Shown: positions 46,182-55,324, counted from the stretch's first letter. The stretch: 64,000 nucleotides of DNA from Mesorhizobium sp. J8 (GCF_016591715.1 NZ_AP024109.1:5456001-5520000); one strand, 5' to 3'. Numbers and translations: made by a program. The notes: generated by a model from the sequence alone, not told the origin.

Positions 46182-47252
46182 TTGGCAAGCATCATGACGA
46201 ACGCTGCGGCGTTGACTGCACTTCAAAGTCTCAACGCCACCAACAAATCGCTCGAGCAGACGCAGGCCCGGATTTCGACCGGCTACCGGGTCTCGGAGGC
46301 CTCCGACAACGCCGCCTATTGGTCGATCGCCACCACGATGCGCTCAGACAACTCGGCGCTGTCGACGGTGCAGGACGCGCTCGGCCTCGGCGCCTCGAAG
46401 GTCGACACCGCCTATACCGGCATGAACAACGTCCTTTCGACGATCGGCCAGATCAAGACCAAGCTACTGTCGGCGGTGGGCCAGTCGGATGCCAACAAGG
46501 CCAAGACGCAGACCGAAATTACCGCGCTGCAGGCGCAGATGAAATCCTTCGCCGACGCGGCCACCTTCTCTGGCTCGAATTATCTTTCGGTCACGTCCAC
46601 GCAAGTCGCAACCAACAATGACGGCGTCCAGCCGGACGCCAAGATCGTCTCCTCGTTCAACCGCTCTTCGTCGGGCGCCATCTCGCTCGGAACCATCGAC
46701 ATCAACGTCGAGAGCACCAAGCTGTTCGATTCCGGTCTCTCCACCGCCGTCAAGAACCAGGGCATTCTCGATCGCCAGACGTCGATCTATGCCACCGCCG
46801 CGGACCAGTCGGCATACGACGCCGCCTACGCGGCCTCGATCGCCGCCGGCGGCACCGACATCGCCGCCAACACCGCCGGCCAAGCCGCGGTGACGGGCAC
46901 GCCGGTCAAGATCGACAACGTCTCCGCCTTCAATCTCGACATCACGGCGACGGGCGTGACCGACGACATCATCACGCAGATGGTCACCAAGATCGACAAC
47001 GTCATGAGCCAGCTTACGGACGCCGCCACCGTGCTCGGCGCCGCCAAGAGCTCGATCGACCTGCAGAAGACCTTCACGCAGAGCCTGATGGACTCCATCG
47101 ATCGCGGCGTCGGCCAGCTCGTCGATGCCGACATGAACAAGGAATCCACCCGCCTGCAGGCTCTCCAGGTCCAGCAGCAGCTCGGCATCCAGTCCCTGTC
47201 GATCGCCAACAGCTCCTCGCAGTCGATCCTGCAGCTGTTCAAGAACGGCTAA
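46182..47252 (+). CDS. flaB: Flagellin FlaB
   Basis: A protein of 356 residues, starting at TTG 46182: the codon aligns with the ATG of flaA (MASIMTNAAALTALQSLNAT) and has AAGGAG (46168-46173) at good spacing. Ends closely match FlaA; the central region is 25 residues longer and different (TSTQVATNNDGVQPDAKIV, AADQSAYDAAYAASIAAGG). It is the product of a flagellin duplication. A TTG start in a highly expressed structural gene is unusual and may limit its amount relative to FlaA. Confidence 0.95.
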   Translation: MASIMTNAAALTALQSLNATNKSLEQTQARISTGYRVSEASDNAAYWSIATTMRSDNSALSTVQDALGLGASKVDTAYTGMNNVLSTIGQIKTKLLSAVGQSDANKAKTQTEITALQAQMKSFADAATFSGSNYLSVTSTQVATNNDGVQPDAKIVSSFNRSSSGAISLGTIDINVESTKLFDSGLSTAVKNQGILDRQTSIYATAADQSAYDAAYAASIAAGGTDIAANTAGQAAVTGTPVKIDNVSAFNLDITATGVTDDIITQMVTKIDNVMSQLTDAATVLGAAKSSIDLQKTFTQSLMDSIDRGVGQLVDADMNKESTRLQALQVQQQLGIQSLSIANSSSQSILQLFKNG

Positions 47253-47277
47253 GCCGCCCGATCACCATCGACCGACG

Positions 47278-47305
47278 AAAGGCCGCGTCCAAAGCGCGGC
47301 CTTTT
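47278..47305 (+). terminator. Rho-independent terminator of flaB
   Basis: AAAGGCCGCG and CGCGGCCTTT form a 10-bp stem with a 7-nt loop and a final TTTT, 26 bp after the flaB stop. Confidence 0.85.
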
Positions 47306-47364
47306 GCGTTGGTGGCAAGAAGATAACCTTTCGATACTTGCAGACCCCTCGGCGGCACGCCCTA

Positions 47365-47391
47365 TCATCCTCGCACAAGCTTCGCGGTCTA
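47365..47391 (+). promoter_or_regulatory. Two-half-site flagellar promoter upstream of fliF
   Basis: TCAT (47365-47368), the seven bases CCTCGCA, CAAG (47376-47379), ten bases, TAGTC with TA at 47390-47391. The second half-site is 51 nt before the GTG start of fliF. The eleven bases CCTCGCACAAG recur exactly before flgE. Confidence 0.62.
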
Positions 47392-47429
47392 GTCTTCCGG
47401 CGGACAGTCATGCTGGGAGCGGTTGAATC

Positions 47430-49088
47430 GTGCCGGAACAGATCCAGGGCATCATCGCGAATTTGAAGAGCTTCGGCGTGAGACGCCTGGCGCTCATGGG
47501 CGGCATCGCGGCCCTGGTCATGGCCGTCATCGGCATCGCGTCCGTCTATCTCAACCGTCCGGCCTATGAGACGCTCTATGTCGGCCTCGAGCGTTCCGAC
47601 GTCAACCAGATCGGCCTGGTGCTGGCCGATGCCGGCATCGGTTTCGATGTCGGCTCCGACGGCACCTCCGTGCTGGTGCCGGCCGGAACCACCGCGCAGG
47701 CCCGCATGCTGCTTGCCGAGAAGGGCCTGCCGACCAGCGCCAATGCCGGCTATGAGCTGTTCGACAATGTCGGCTCGCTCGGCCTCACCTCCTTCATGCA
47801 GCAGATCACCCGCGTGCGTGCGCTGGAAGGCGAGATCGCGCGCACCATCCAGTCAATCTCCGGCGTCAAGGCGGCGCGCGTCCACATCGTCATGTCCGAG
47901 CGCGCCAATTTTCGCCGCGACGAGCAACAGCCCTCCGCCTCGGTGGTCATCCGCTATGCCGGCAACGATGCCGAAAAGAGCGCCATGTCGATCCGCCACC
48001 TCGTCGCCGCGGCTGTTCCGGGCCTGTCGGCCGACAAAGTCACGGTGCTCGATTCCAACGGCAATCTTTTGGCCGCCGGCGACGACCCGTCCAACACCAG
48101 CGCGGCGCGCACCCTCGGCGTCGAGCAGACGGTCGAGGCGCAGATCGGCGACAACATCCGCCGCGCGCTCACTCCCTATCTCGGCCCGGACAATTTCCGC
48201 GCCAGCGTCAAGGCCGACGTCAACACCGACAGCCGCCAGACCGAGGAGACAATCTTCGATCCGAACTCGCGCGTCGAGCGTTCGGTGCAGTCGGTGAAGA
48301 CCAATGAGGCGAGCAACCAGAAGCAGGCCTCGACCCCGACCAGCGTCGAGCAGAACCTGCCCGAGACGCAGACCACCACCACCGAGGGACCGCAATCCTC
48401 CTCGCAGAACGACCGCAAGGAAGAGATCACCAACTACGAGATCAACTCGAAGAAGATCGCGACCGTTTCGAACGGCTACACGGTCAACAAGATGTCGATC
48501 GCGGTCGTCGTCAACCAGGATCGTCTGAAGACCATCCTTGGCAAGGACGCCACCCCGGAGCAGATCGCCAAGCGCGTCGCCGATATCCAGAAGATGGTCG
48601 CCTCGGCGACCGGCTTCGACGACAAGCGCGGCGACGTCATCGACGTGTCGGCGGTCGAGTTCATCAACGGCCTCGACGGCGAGCCGATCGAACAGCCGGG
48701 TATCCTGGCCTCGATCGGCACCTATACCGGCACGCTGATCAATGCCGCTGCCTTCATTGTCGTCGTCTTCCTGGTGGCCTTCTTCGGCCTGAAGCCGATG
48801 GCCGCCGCGCTGACGGCGTCGGCGAAGCCCGCGGCCATTGCCGGACCGAGCTTCGACGACGTGCAGCGTTCGTTGCCGACGCCCGACGCGCCAGTCGCCG
48901 CGATCACCGCCGAGGCTCCGGCCGGCGCCCAGTCTGGCGCGCGCGCCGGCGCAACCCCGCTCGACGACCTGCGTCAGAAGATCCGGCCGGCGCCGCAGGA
49001 GCGGCTTGCCCGCATGGTCGACCTCAACGAGGAGCGCACCGCGCAGATCCTGCGCAAATGGGCGGCAGCCCCGGAAGCCGTGGGTTAG
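47430..49088 (+). CDS. fliF: Flagellar MS-ring protein FliF
   Basis: A protein of 552 residues beginning at GTG 47430 with GGGAG ten bases upstream. Two membrane spans: near residues 22-42 (LALMGGIAALVMAVIGIASV) and about 435-455 (LINAAAFIVVVFLVAFFGL). Ring-building motifs include AYETLYVGLERSDVNQIG and AARVHIVMSERANF. The C-terminal tail (RLARMVDLNEERTAQILRKW) is the FliG-binding site. It opens the fliF-fliH-motB-motC-fliK unit. In Sinorhizobium fliF lies next to visN, so this position differs. Confidence 0.97.
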   Translation: MPEQIQGIIANLKSFGVRRLALMGGIAALVMAVIGIASVYLNRPAYETLYVGLERSDVNQIGLVLADAGIGFDVGSDGTSVLVPAGTTAQARMLLAEKGLPTSANAGYELFDNVGSLGLTSFMQQITRVRALEGEIARTIQSISGVKAARVHIVMSERANFRRDEQQPSASVVIRYAGNDAEKSAMSIRHLVAAAVPGLSADKVTVLDSNGNLLAAGDDPSNTSAARTLGVEQTVEAQIGDNIRRALTPYLGPDNFRASVKADVNTDSRQTEETIFDPNSRVERSVQSVKTNEASNQKQASTPTSVEQNLPETQTTTTEGPQSSSQNDRKEEITNYEINSKKIATVSNGYTVNKMSIAVVVNQDRLKTILGKDATPEQIAKRVADIQKMVASATGFDDKRGDVIDVSAVEFINGLDGEPIEQPGILASIGTYTGTLINAAAFIVVVFLVAFFGLKPMAAALTASAKPAAIAGPSFDDVQRSLPTPDAPVAAITAEAPAGAQSGARAGATPLDDLRQKIRPAPQERLARMVDLNEERTAQILRKWAAAPEAVG

Positions 49089-49092
49089 GCCA

Positions 49093-49719
49093 ATGGCTTC
49101 CGCAGCCCTCTTCGATCTCCTGCCCGATTTCGGGTCGCGGACCTCGGCACCCAGCCAGGCGCCGAAGGATCGCGACGTCCAACATGTTCCGGCCGCGCCG
49201 GCGCCGCAGGCCGACATCGGCGCGCTGATCGCAGAGGCGGTGGCTGACGCGGAGGCGGCGCTCGAAGCGCGCCTTGCGCTCTCCCACCAGGCGGCGCTCG
49301 ACGCTGAGCGCCAGGCCAATGACGAAGCCGCGAAAGCGTTCCTCGAAAGCTTCGGCGGCGATCTCGGTGCCGCCGTCGCGACGCGCATCGAAGCCATGGA
49401 GCGGCGCGTTGCCGAGCTTGCCGGCGCGACCGTCGCCCGCATCGTCAGCGGCCTTCTCAGCGACGACCTGCAGCAACGGTCGCTGCAGGCCCTTTCGCAA
49501 GCCATCAGCGCCGCGGTCGCCGACAGCGAGGCCGTGCGCATCGGCGTCCGGGGCCCGCTCTCGCTGTTCGAGCCGTTGAAGGCGGCGCTCGGGTCCCGCG
49601 CCGCCAATCTCGACTTCACCGAGGCGCCGGGCTTCGACCTGACCGTCACCATCGACGAAACTGTGTTCGAGACGCGTATCGCCGAGTGGTCGGCGTCCTT
49701 GTCTGAGGTCCTGTCATGA
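49093..49719 (+). CDS. fliH: FliH-like flagellar export ATPase regulator
   Basis: A protein of 208 residues from ATG 49093, four bases after fliF. A variable Pro-rich N-terminus, a long Ala/Glu-rich helix at residues 45-115 (AVADAEAALEARLALSHQAA), and a C-terminal alpha/beta domain (VRIGVRGPLSLFEPLKAALG, then FDLTVTIDETVFETRIAEW) as in FliH/SctL stator proteins. It should hold FliI in check and tether it to the C-ring. The family is very divergent, so the name rests on architecture and position. Confidence 0.75.
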   Translation: MASAALFDLLPDFGSRTSAPSQAPKDRDVQHVPAAPAPQADIGALIAEAVADAEAALEARLALSHQAALDAERQANDEAAKAFLESFGGDLGAAVATRIEAMERRVAELAGATVARIVSGLLSDDLQQRSLQALSQAISAAVADSEAVRIGVRGPLSLFEPLKAALGSRAANLDFTEAPGFDLTVTIDETVFETRIAEWSASLSEVLS

Positions 49720-51131
49720 GCGCCGTCGACCACGCCGACCCCCGGCACGAGATCATCATCGTCAAGCGCAATCACGACGGTCATGACGACGGTCACCATG
49801 GCGGCGTGTGGAAGATCGCTTTCGCGGACTTCATGACGGCGATGATGTGCTTCTTCCTCGTCATGTGGCTGATCAACGCCGCCAATGAGCAGACCAAGGC
49901 AGCCGTCGCCAGCTATTTCAATCCGGTCGAGCTGATCGACCGCAACTCCAGCCGCAAGGGCCTGGAAGACCTCGGTGACGGCCCGAGCAAGGTCGGGCTG
50001 ACCGCGGACAACCCGCAGCAGGGCGCGACCAAGGCGGGCGACGACGGCAAGGGCGGCGCGGGTTCCTCCGAACGCCGCCAGACGAAGGACGGGGCGCAGG
50101 ATGCCCAACTGTCCGATGAGAAGCTGTTTGCGGATCCCTACGCGGTGCTGGCGGAGATCGCCGCCGATACGGGCGTGATGCAGAATGTCAGCGCCAAGGG
50201 CGAAGGCGGCGCCCAGACGGCCGGTCCGGCGACCGGCGCCTCCGGCGGCGAATCCTACCGCGATCCCTTCGCGCCGGATTTCTGGTCGCAGCAGGTGGCG
50301 GCGCCCGACGCCGAGGCAACCGCCGAGCGCGCCAGGATCGACGGTGATCCGGCCAAGCCCGGCGAGAAAGTCGCCACCGTCGCGGTGCCGAAGGTGAAGG
50401 CCGTTCCGGCTGCACCTGCGCTCACGGCCGCGCCGCTGGAGCCGCTGGCGACCCCGGAAGGCACCGACGCCAGGAGCGGGCAAAACACAGCGTCGGGCAA
50501 GGCCGAGAAGCCGTCGAACGAAGCGTCCGGGAGCGACAAGGCACAGGATCGGAAAGCACAAGCCGACAAGCGCGAGGCAGCGGCCGGCGACGCCAAGGCC
50601 GAGGCGGCGGAGGCGAAAAAGGCCGAACAAGGGCAGACCACCGAGAGCGATAAGACGCCAAGCAAAGCCGCCCTCCAGGAAGCGGCTGATATCAAGAAGG
50701 AACTCGCCAAGGCATTCCTGCCCGGCGAGAAGCTCGCCGACGGCGTCTCGGTCGAGGCCACCGACAAGGGTGTCGTGATTTCGATCACCGACCAGCTCGA
50801 TTTCGGCATGTTCGAGATCGGCTCGGCCATGCCGCGCCGCGAGTTGGTGCTGGCGATGGAAAAGATCGGCCGCATCATCAACGAGAGGAAGGGCACCATC
50901 ACCATCAGCGGCCATACTGACGCGCGACCGTTCCGCAGCGACACATACGACAACTGGCGGCTGTCCACCGCGCGCGCCCATTCGGCCTACTACATGCTGG
51001 TGCGCGGCGGCGTCGACGAAAGCCGCATCACCGAGGTCGCGGGCTTCGCGGACCGGCAGCCCAAGATCGCATCCGATCCGATGGCGGCCGCGAACCGGCG
51101 CATCGAAATCCTGATGACGGCCGGCGGATGA
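49716..51131 (+). CDS. motB: Flagellar motor stator protein MotB
   Basis: A protein of 471 residues. Single span at about residues 34-54 with the proton-carrying Asp38 in WKIAFADFMTAMMCFF. A very long, low-complexity periplasmic linker (about residues 90-330, rich in Ala, Lys, Glu and Asp) precedes an OmpA-like peptidoglycan-binding domain (TITISGHTDARPF, NWRLSTARAHSAY). The linker is longer than in enteric MotB. It overlaps fliH and motC by 4 bp on each side. Confidence 0.95.
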   Translation: MSAVDHADPRHEIIIVKRNHDGHDDGHHGGVWKIAFADFMTAMMCFFLVMWLINAANEQTKAAVASYFNPVELIDRNSSRKGLEDLGDGPSKVGLTADNPQQGATKAGDDGKGGAGSSERRQTKDGAQDAQLSDEKLFADPYAVLAEIAADTGVMQNVSAKGEGGAQTAGPATGASGGESYRDPFAPDFWSQQVAAPDAEATAERARIDGDPAKPGEKVATVAVPKVKAVPAAPALTAAPLEPLATPEGTDARSGQNTASGKAEKPSNEASGSDKAQDRKAQADKREAAAGDAKAEAAEAKKAEQGQTTESDKTPSKAALQEAADIKKELAKAFLPGEKLADGVSVEATDKGVVISITDQLDFGMFEIGSAMPRRELVLAMEKIGRIINERKGTITISGHTDARPFRSDTYDNWRLSTARAHSAYYMLVRGGVDESRITEVAGFADRQPKIASDPMAAANRRIEILMTAGG

Positions 51132-52567
51132 AAGGCAGGAGCGCCATCGGCGGCGCGATAGCGCTGCTATTGCTCGCGGCAGGGTCGCCATCGGCGGCCT
51201 TCGCGCAGGACGCGCTGCAGCCCTATCAGCTGGTGCGTTCGCTGCAGCTGATCCAGGACCGCATTGCCGGCGGCGATCATGCCGCGCTGCCGATGCAGGC
51301 GAAGCTCCTCGAGATGATCGACACGCGGATGCGCAGCGCCAGTGCCGAGGATTTCAAGGAGCCGAAGAATTTCCGCGCCTTGCTGGTCTACGGCATGAGC
51401 GGCGGCAATCCGGTGACGGTCGCGGCGGCGGCTTCGCGCGCGGTGACCGACCCGCAAAGCCTCGCCATCGCCAAGGGCGTCGTCGCCTATCTGAACGGCC
51501 GGCCGGCCGAGGCGATCGACTTGCTGAAGCCGATCGATCCGATGAGCGTGCCCGCCGACATCGGCGCCTTCCTAGGGCTGGTCAAGGGCTCGCTGCTTGC
51601 AACCGATGACCCCGCAACGGCGCTTGGGCTGCTCGACGAAGCGCGCCTGCTCAGCCCCGGCACGCTGGTCGAGGAGGCCGCACTGCGCCGCTCCGTCGGC
51701 ATCGCGGCCGCGCGGGGCGACGCTGCCCGCTTCGCGCTGGCCTCGACCCAGTATGTCGCGTCCTATCTCTATTCGCCTTACGCCAGCCAGTTCGCCGATG
51801 CCTTCGTTTCCGGCGTCATCACGCTCCACATGGCGATCAGCCAGGACAAGATCGCCGACATCACCTCGATGATGGATCCCGAGCGCGAGAAGGTGATCTA
51901 CCTGCGGATCGCGCGCCACGCCGCGATCGACGGCATGACGGAGCTCTCAGCCTTCGCCTCGGCCAAGGCGGAGCTGGGCCGCAACGGCAACGGCAACCAG
52001 GATGACCCGCGCACTCAACTCTATTCAGGCCTTTCCACCATGACATCGGCCAGTGTCGACGAGGTGCGCGCCAAGCTCGGCAAGATCGACCGCAGCCAGC
52101 TTTCGCAAGGCGACCGCGACCTGCTTGATGCGGCGCAGGCTGTCGCTGGCGAGGTGGTGGCTCCGGTGAAAGCGGCCGCCAAGGCAAAAGCTGCGCCGCC
52201 GGCCGCCGCACAAGGCGACGACCCGAAATCCGCGGCTGAGGCCGCGGCCGATCCGGCCAATGCGGACCTGCCTCCGGTGGAAGGAGCGATGCCCGACCAG
52301 CCAGCTGTCGCATCAAGCGATCCACCGGTCGCGGAGCGCGATCCGGTGAAAGACGCGCCCACGGCTTCGCCGTCACCCGCCCCGCAGCCGGCGCAGGCAA
52401 CGGCCGAGACGCCGCCGGCCTCAGTATCGGCTGACGCGGCCCCGATGGTGCAGGCATCCGCGCCGGCGGCGACGCCCGATGCGCAAGACCCGATCGATGC
52501 GGCGGTGACCAGCACGCGGCGTCAGCTCGACCAGATCGACCAATTGCTCGGAGCAGCTCCCAAATGA
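51128..52567 (+). CDS. motC: Periplasmic motor protein MotC
   Basis: A protein of 479 residues with a signal peptide (GGAIALLLLAAGSPSAAFAQ). The first 340 residues form a helical domain (LQPYQLVRSLQLIQDRIAGG, then KNFRALLVYGMSGGNPVTV) as in rhizobial MotC. The C-terminal 130 residues are Ala/Pro-rich and end with a short helix (TSTRRQLDQIDQLLG). MotC binds MotB in the periplasm and needs MotE for folding. Part of the fliF operon. Confidence 0.9.
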   Translation: MKGRSAIGGAIALLLLAAGSPSAAFAQDALQPYQLVRSLQLIQDRIAGGDHAALPMQAKLLEMIDTRMRSASAEDFKEPKNFRALLVYGMSGGNPVTVAAAASRAVTDPQSLAIAKGVVAYLNGRPAEAIDLLKPIDPMSVPADIGAFLGLVKGSLLATDDPATALGLLDEARLLSPGTLVEEAALRRSVGIAAARGDAARFALASTQYVASYLYSPYASQFADAFVSGVITLHMAISQDKIADITSMMDPEREKVIYLRIARHAAIDGMTELSAFASAKAELGRNGNGNQDDPRTQLYSGLSTMTSASVDEVRAKLGKIDRSQLSQGDRDLLDAAQAVAGEVVAPVKAAAKAKAAPPAAAQGDDPKSAAEAAADPANADLPPVEGAMPDQPAVASSDPPVAERDPVKDAPTASPSPAPQPAQATAETPPASVSADAAPMVQASAPAATPDAQDPIDAAVTSTRRQLDQIDQLLGAAPK

Positions 52568-53913
52568 CCAGCGTCAACCCGACCCTGCAAGGCCTTGCTT
52601 CGACCCAGTCGCAGCCTCGGCAGCACGCTGCCGGCGGCAAGGACAAGGATCAGAATTTCGGTGAGATGGTGCAAGGCGCGGAAAAGCCCGGTCGGCCGCG
52701 GGATAGACATGCCGCCGGACCGGTAGGGCCGGACGCGCATCCCGCAAAGCGCTCATCTGCCTCGGGCAAAGAGGAGCCGGGGGAGAAAACCGCTCCGTCG
52801 AAAGGGACCGCGGGAAAGGCCGCGAGGAGCGGTGCCCAGGTTGCGGACACCAAGCCAGGGACGGACGAAGATACCACAGCGCAAACCGGGGATTCGGCGC
52901 CGCTGCAAGACCGTTTGCCGCTCCTGATGGCGCTGAGCGACATGAAGCACTTCGCGCAGACTTCGGGCGCCGACGGCAAGGCCGCCGACGGTAAAGATGG
53001 CGCCGGCGGGCGCGGATCGCTGCAATTGTCGCTGCGTCCGGGCAAGCGCGCGGCGCCCGACGGTTCCGGCGAGCCGCAGCCGCGATCCGACCGTTCGGCG
53101 GCGGCTGAGAACGGCGGTCCTGACTTCGGGCAGAAGCCGGTAAGGGCCGACGCGGCGCTCGGCATGCCGAACCGCAGCGATACCAAAATCGTGCCGACGC
53201 AAGGGAATGAACCGCGGACCGACAGCCCGGAAGCGCCGCGAGGCTGGCGGCCGGCTTCCGCCTCCAAGGCTTCGCAACAATCGCAGGCCACGCAGCAGAC
53301 GCCGGCCAAGCCGTCTTCTTCCGCTCCACGCATGGAGGTCGTCAGCCAGCAGAGCTACCCGGCTCCGGCGCAGAACCCGATCGGCCAGACGGCATCGGCG
53401 CTGATTGAAGCGCTTGCCTCCGACAAGAGTGTTCAGCAGGCCTTTGCAAGCGCCTCGGCGGGCTTGCAGACGACCAATTCTGTTGCCGTTCCGACACATG
53501 TGCTGAAGATCGAGCTCCACCCTTCCGAGCTTGGATCGGTCACCGCCAGCCTGCGACTCTCGGGCGAGCAACTTTCGATTGAGATGAAGCCCGAGACACA
53601 CGAGGCATACCGCCGTCTCACCGCCGACAGCGACGCCATCGTCAAGTCCATGCGCAGCCTCGGCTTCGATGTCGACAAGGTGACGATCCTGCAACCCTCG
53701 ATAGCAGTACATGCGGCCGGCCGCACCGACGCGACCAGCGCCATGCCGATGTCGACTGGCCGCGACCAGCCTTCATTCCAGCCCGGGAACTCGGGCGGCA
53801 ACAGCGCTGGCGGCGAGCGGCAACCGGGAAGGAACGATGGCCATGGCGCACAGGAATTCGCTCGCGCCGCTTCGCCTCTTCGCGAGCGTGCTGACGACGA
53901 TATGTATATCTAG
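52564..53913 (+). CDS. fliK: Flagellar hook-length control protein FliK (MotD)
   Basis: A protein of 449 residues. The first 330 are low-complexity and charged, as expected for the molecular ruler; the C-terminal Flg_hook domain is clear (HVLKIELHPSELGSVTASLR, LSIEMKPETHEAYRRL, SLGFDVDKVTIL). In Sinorhizobium this gene was first called motD and later shown to be FliK. Its final 77 nt overlap the lytic transglycosylase gene in another frame. Confidence 0.9.
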   Translation: MTSVNPTLQGLASTQSQPRQHAAGGKDKDQNFGEMVQGAEKPGRPRDRHAAGPVGPDAHPAKRSSASGKEEPGEKTAPSKGTAGKAARSGAQVADTKPGTDEDTTAQTGDSAPLQDRLPLLMALSDMKHFAQTSGADGKAADGKDGAGGRGSLQLSLRPGKRAAPDGSGEPQPRSDRSAAAENGGPDFGQKPVRADAALGMPNRSDTKIVPTQGNEPRTDSPEAPRGWRPASASKASQQSQATQQTPAKPSSSAPRMEVVSQQSYPAPAQNPIGQTASALIEALASDKSVQQAFASASAGLQTTNSVAVPTHVLKIELHPSELGSVTASLRLSGEQLSIEMKPETHEAYRRLTADSDAIVKSMRSLGFDVDKVTILQPSIAVHAAGRTDATSAMPMSTGRDQPSFQPGNSGGNSAGGERQPGRNDGHGAQEFARAASPLRERADDDMYI

Positions 53914-54433
53914 CCTTGCCGTCGGAGCGGCCGGCGCCGCCGGCAATCCCTGCGAGCCGGAGATCCTGCGCGCCGCGGACCGCTACGGCGTGCCGGCCGG
54001 CATTCTTTATGCGGTCGGCCTGACAGAGACCGGAAAGAAAGGCAGCCTTCAGCCTAACGCATTGAACATAGAAGGGAAAGCTGTCTTCCCGCATAGCCGC
54101 GACGAGGCTCTGGCGACCTTCGAGAATGCCCGTCGTGAAGGCAAGGTACTGATCGATCTCGGCTGCATGCAGATCAACCAACACTATCATGGCGATCATT
54201 TCCGCAGCGTCGAGGACATGCTCGACCCGCATCAAAATGTCGACTACGCGGCACGCTTCCTGGCAAGCCTGCATGCCAGGCACATGACCTGGTCGATGGC
54301 CGTCGCCCGCTATCATGCCGGCCCCGACAACGACCCGGCGCAGAAGGTCTATGTCTGCCGCGTCATCGCCAACATGGTCGCCACCGGCTTCGGTAAATGG
54401 ACGCCGAATGCCAGCGCTTTCTGCAATCAGTAG
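53837..54433 (+). CDS. Flagellar-locus lytic transglycosylase
   Basis: A protein of 198 residues from ATG 53837 (another ATG six bases later), inside the end of fliK. The signal peptide (SVLTTICISSLAVGAAGAAG) places it in the periplasm. The SLT-type fold has the catalytic Glu64 in GLTETGKKGS, GCMQINQHYH and VARYHAGPD. It may open the peptidoglycan for the rod, since no flgJ gene is in the window. A gene of this type lies just before rem in Sinorhizobium, from memory. Confidence 0.86.
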   Translation: MAMAHRNSLAPLRLFASVLTTICISSLAVGAAGAAGNPCEPEILRAADRYGVPAGILYAVGLTETGKKGSLQPNALNIEGKAVFPHSRDEALATFENARREGKVLIDLGCMQINQHYHGDHFRSVEDMLDPHQNVDYAARFLASLHARHMTWSMAVARYHAGPDNDPAQKVYVCRVIANMVATGFGKWTPNASAFCNQ

Positions 54434-54655
54434 TTGAGCGCGCTCAAACGCCGATCGACCGTGGCCGACATACGCTCCGGTGCCAATATCGTCAGCCGAC
54501 AGATCGGCGCGAATACACCTGCTCAACCGCCTTTATTACGCCTCCCGAAAAACTCCCAAGAAAATAGCTACAAGAAATGATGGTTTTTCAGGATTCGCCC
54601 GGCCGGGTACCCCTTTCCGCACGGGGCAAGTGAATTTGATTCGGAGGGCGGGCCG
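54434..54655 (+). promoter_or_regulatory. Regulatory gap before rem with a perfect 14-bp palindrome
   Basis: TTGAGCGCGCTCAA (54434-54447) directly follows the transglycosylase stop codon and is perfectly palindromic. The remainder is AT-rich in the middle (54540-54595) and must hold the VisNR-dependent rem promoter. The half-site pattern of the other flagellar promoters is absent. The palindrome could be an operator or part of a terminator; it has no T-run. Confidence 0.45.
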
Positions 54656-55324
54656 ATGATCGTGATCGTTGACGAGCGAGAGCTCGTGACAGAGGGCTAC
54701 TCCTCACTTTTCGATCGCGAGGGAGTGGCCACGGCCGGCTTCGCGCCAGGCGAATTCGGCGAATGGGTGAGTTCCGCCGCCGACACCGATCTCAGATCCG
54801 TCAGGGCCTTTCTCATCGGCGACTGCCGCGACGGCGCGATATCACCGCGCCAGATCCGCGACCGCACCGGCGCGCCGGTGATCGCGCTCAGCGAACAGCA
54901 CTCGCTCGAACATACGTTGCGGCTGTTCGAAAGCGGCGTCGACGATGTCGTCCGCAAGCCTGTCCATATCCGCGAGATTCTCGCCCGCATCACCGCCATC
55001 CGCCGCCGCGGCTCCGAAGAAGCCGCCTACACCGAGGTTGGCGCGATGCGCATCTTCATGGACGGCCGCGATCCGGAGATCGACGGCGAACCGCTGCCGC
55101 TGCCGCGGCGCGAGCGGCGCATTCTGGAATATCTGGCCAGCAACCGCGGCCGGCGCGTGACCAAGACGCAGGTCTTCAACGCCATCTACGGCATCTTCGA
55201 CGAAGAGGTCGAGGAGAACGTGGTGGAGAGCCACATCTCGAAGCTGCGCAAGAAGCTGCGTGAGAAGCTCGGCCACGACCCGATCGATTCCAAGAGGTTC
55301 CTCGGCTACCGGCTGGTGTTTTGA
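54656..55324 (+). CDS. rem: OmpR-type orphan response regulator Rem
   Basis: A protein of 222 residues, preceded by GGAGG. The receiver-like domain (residues 1-115) is divergent: [15 protein letters not shown] supplies the acidic pocket and GDCRDG at about 54-59 may hold the acceptor Asp, and [14 protein letters not shown] keeps the Lys. The C-terminal winged helix ([38 protein letters not shown]) is of OmpR/PhoB type. In Sinorhizobium Rem is the growth-phase-dependent activator of class II flagellar genes, itself controlled by VisNR. No histidine kinase is nearby. Confidence 0.93.
   Translation: MIVIVDERELVTEGYSSLFDREGVATAGFAPGEFGEWVSSAADTDLRSVRAFLIGDCRDGAISPRQIRDRTGAPVIALSEQHSLEHTLRLFESGVDDVVRKPVHIREILARITAIRRRGSEEAAYTEVGAMRIFMDGRDPEIDGEPLPLPRRERRILEYLASNRGRRVTKTQVFNAIYGIFDEEVEENVVESHISKLRKKLREKLGHDPIDSKRFLGYRLVF

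Noticed and set aside
47853..51191. Open frame of 1112 codons on the minus strand across fliF, fliH and motB
   Set aside because: Shadow of three well-supported plus-strand genes; the translation is Arg/Ala/Gly-rich without domains.
54629..54655. GGGGCAAG before rem as an autoregulatory half-site promoter
   Set aside because: No second half-site and no -10 at the expected distance.
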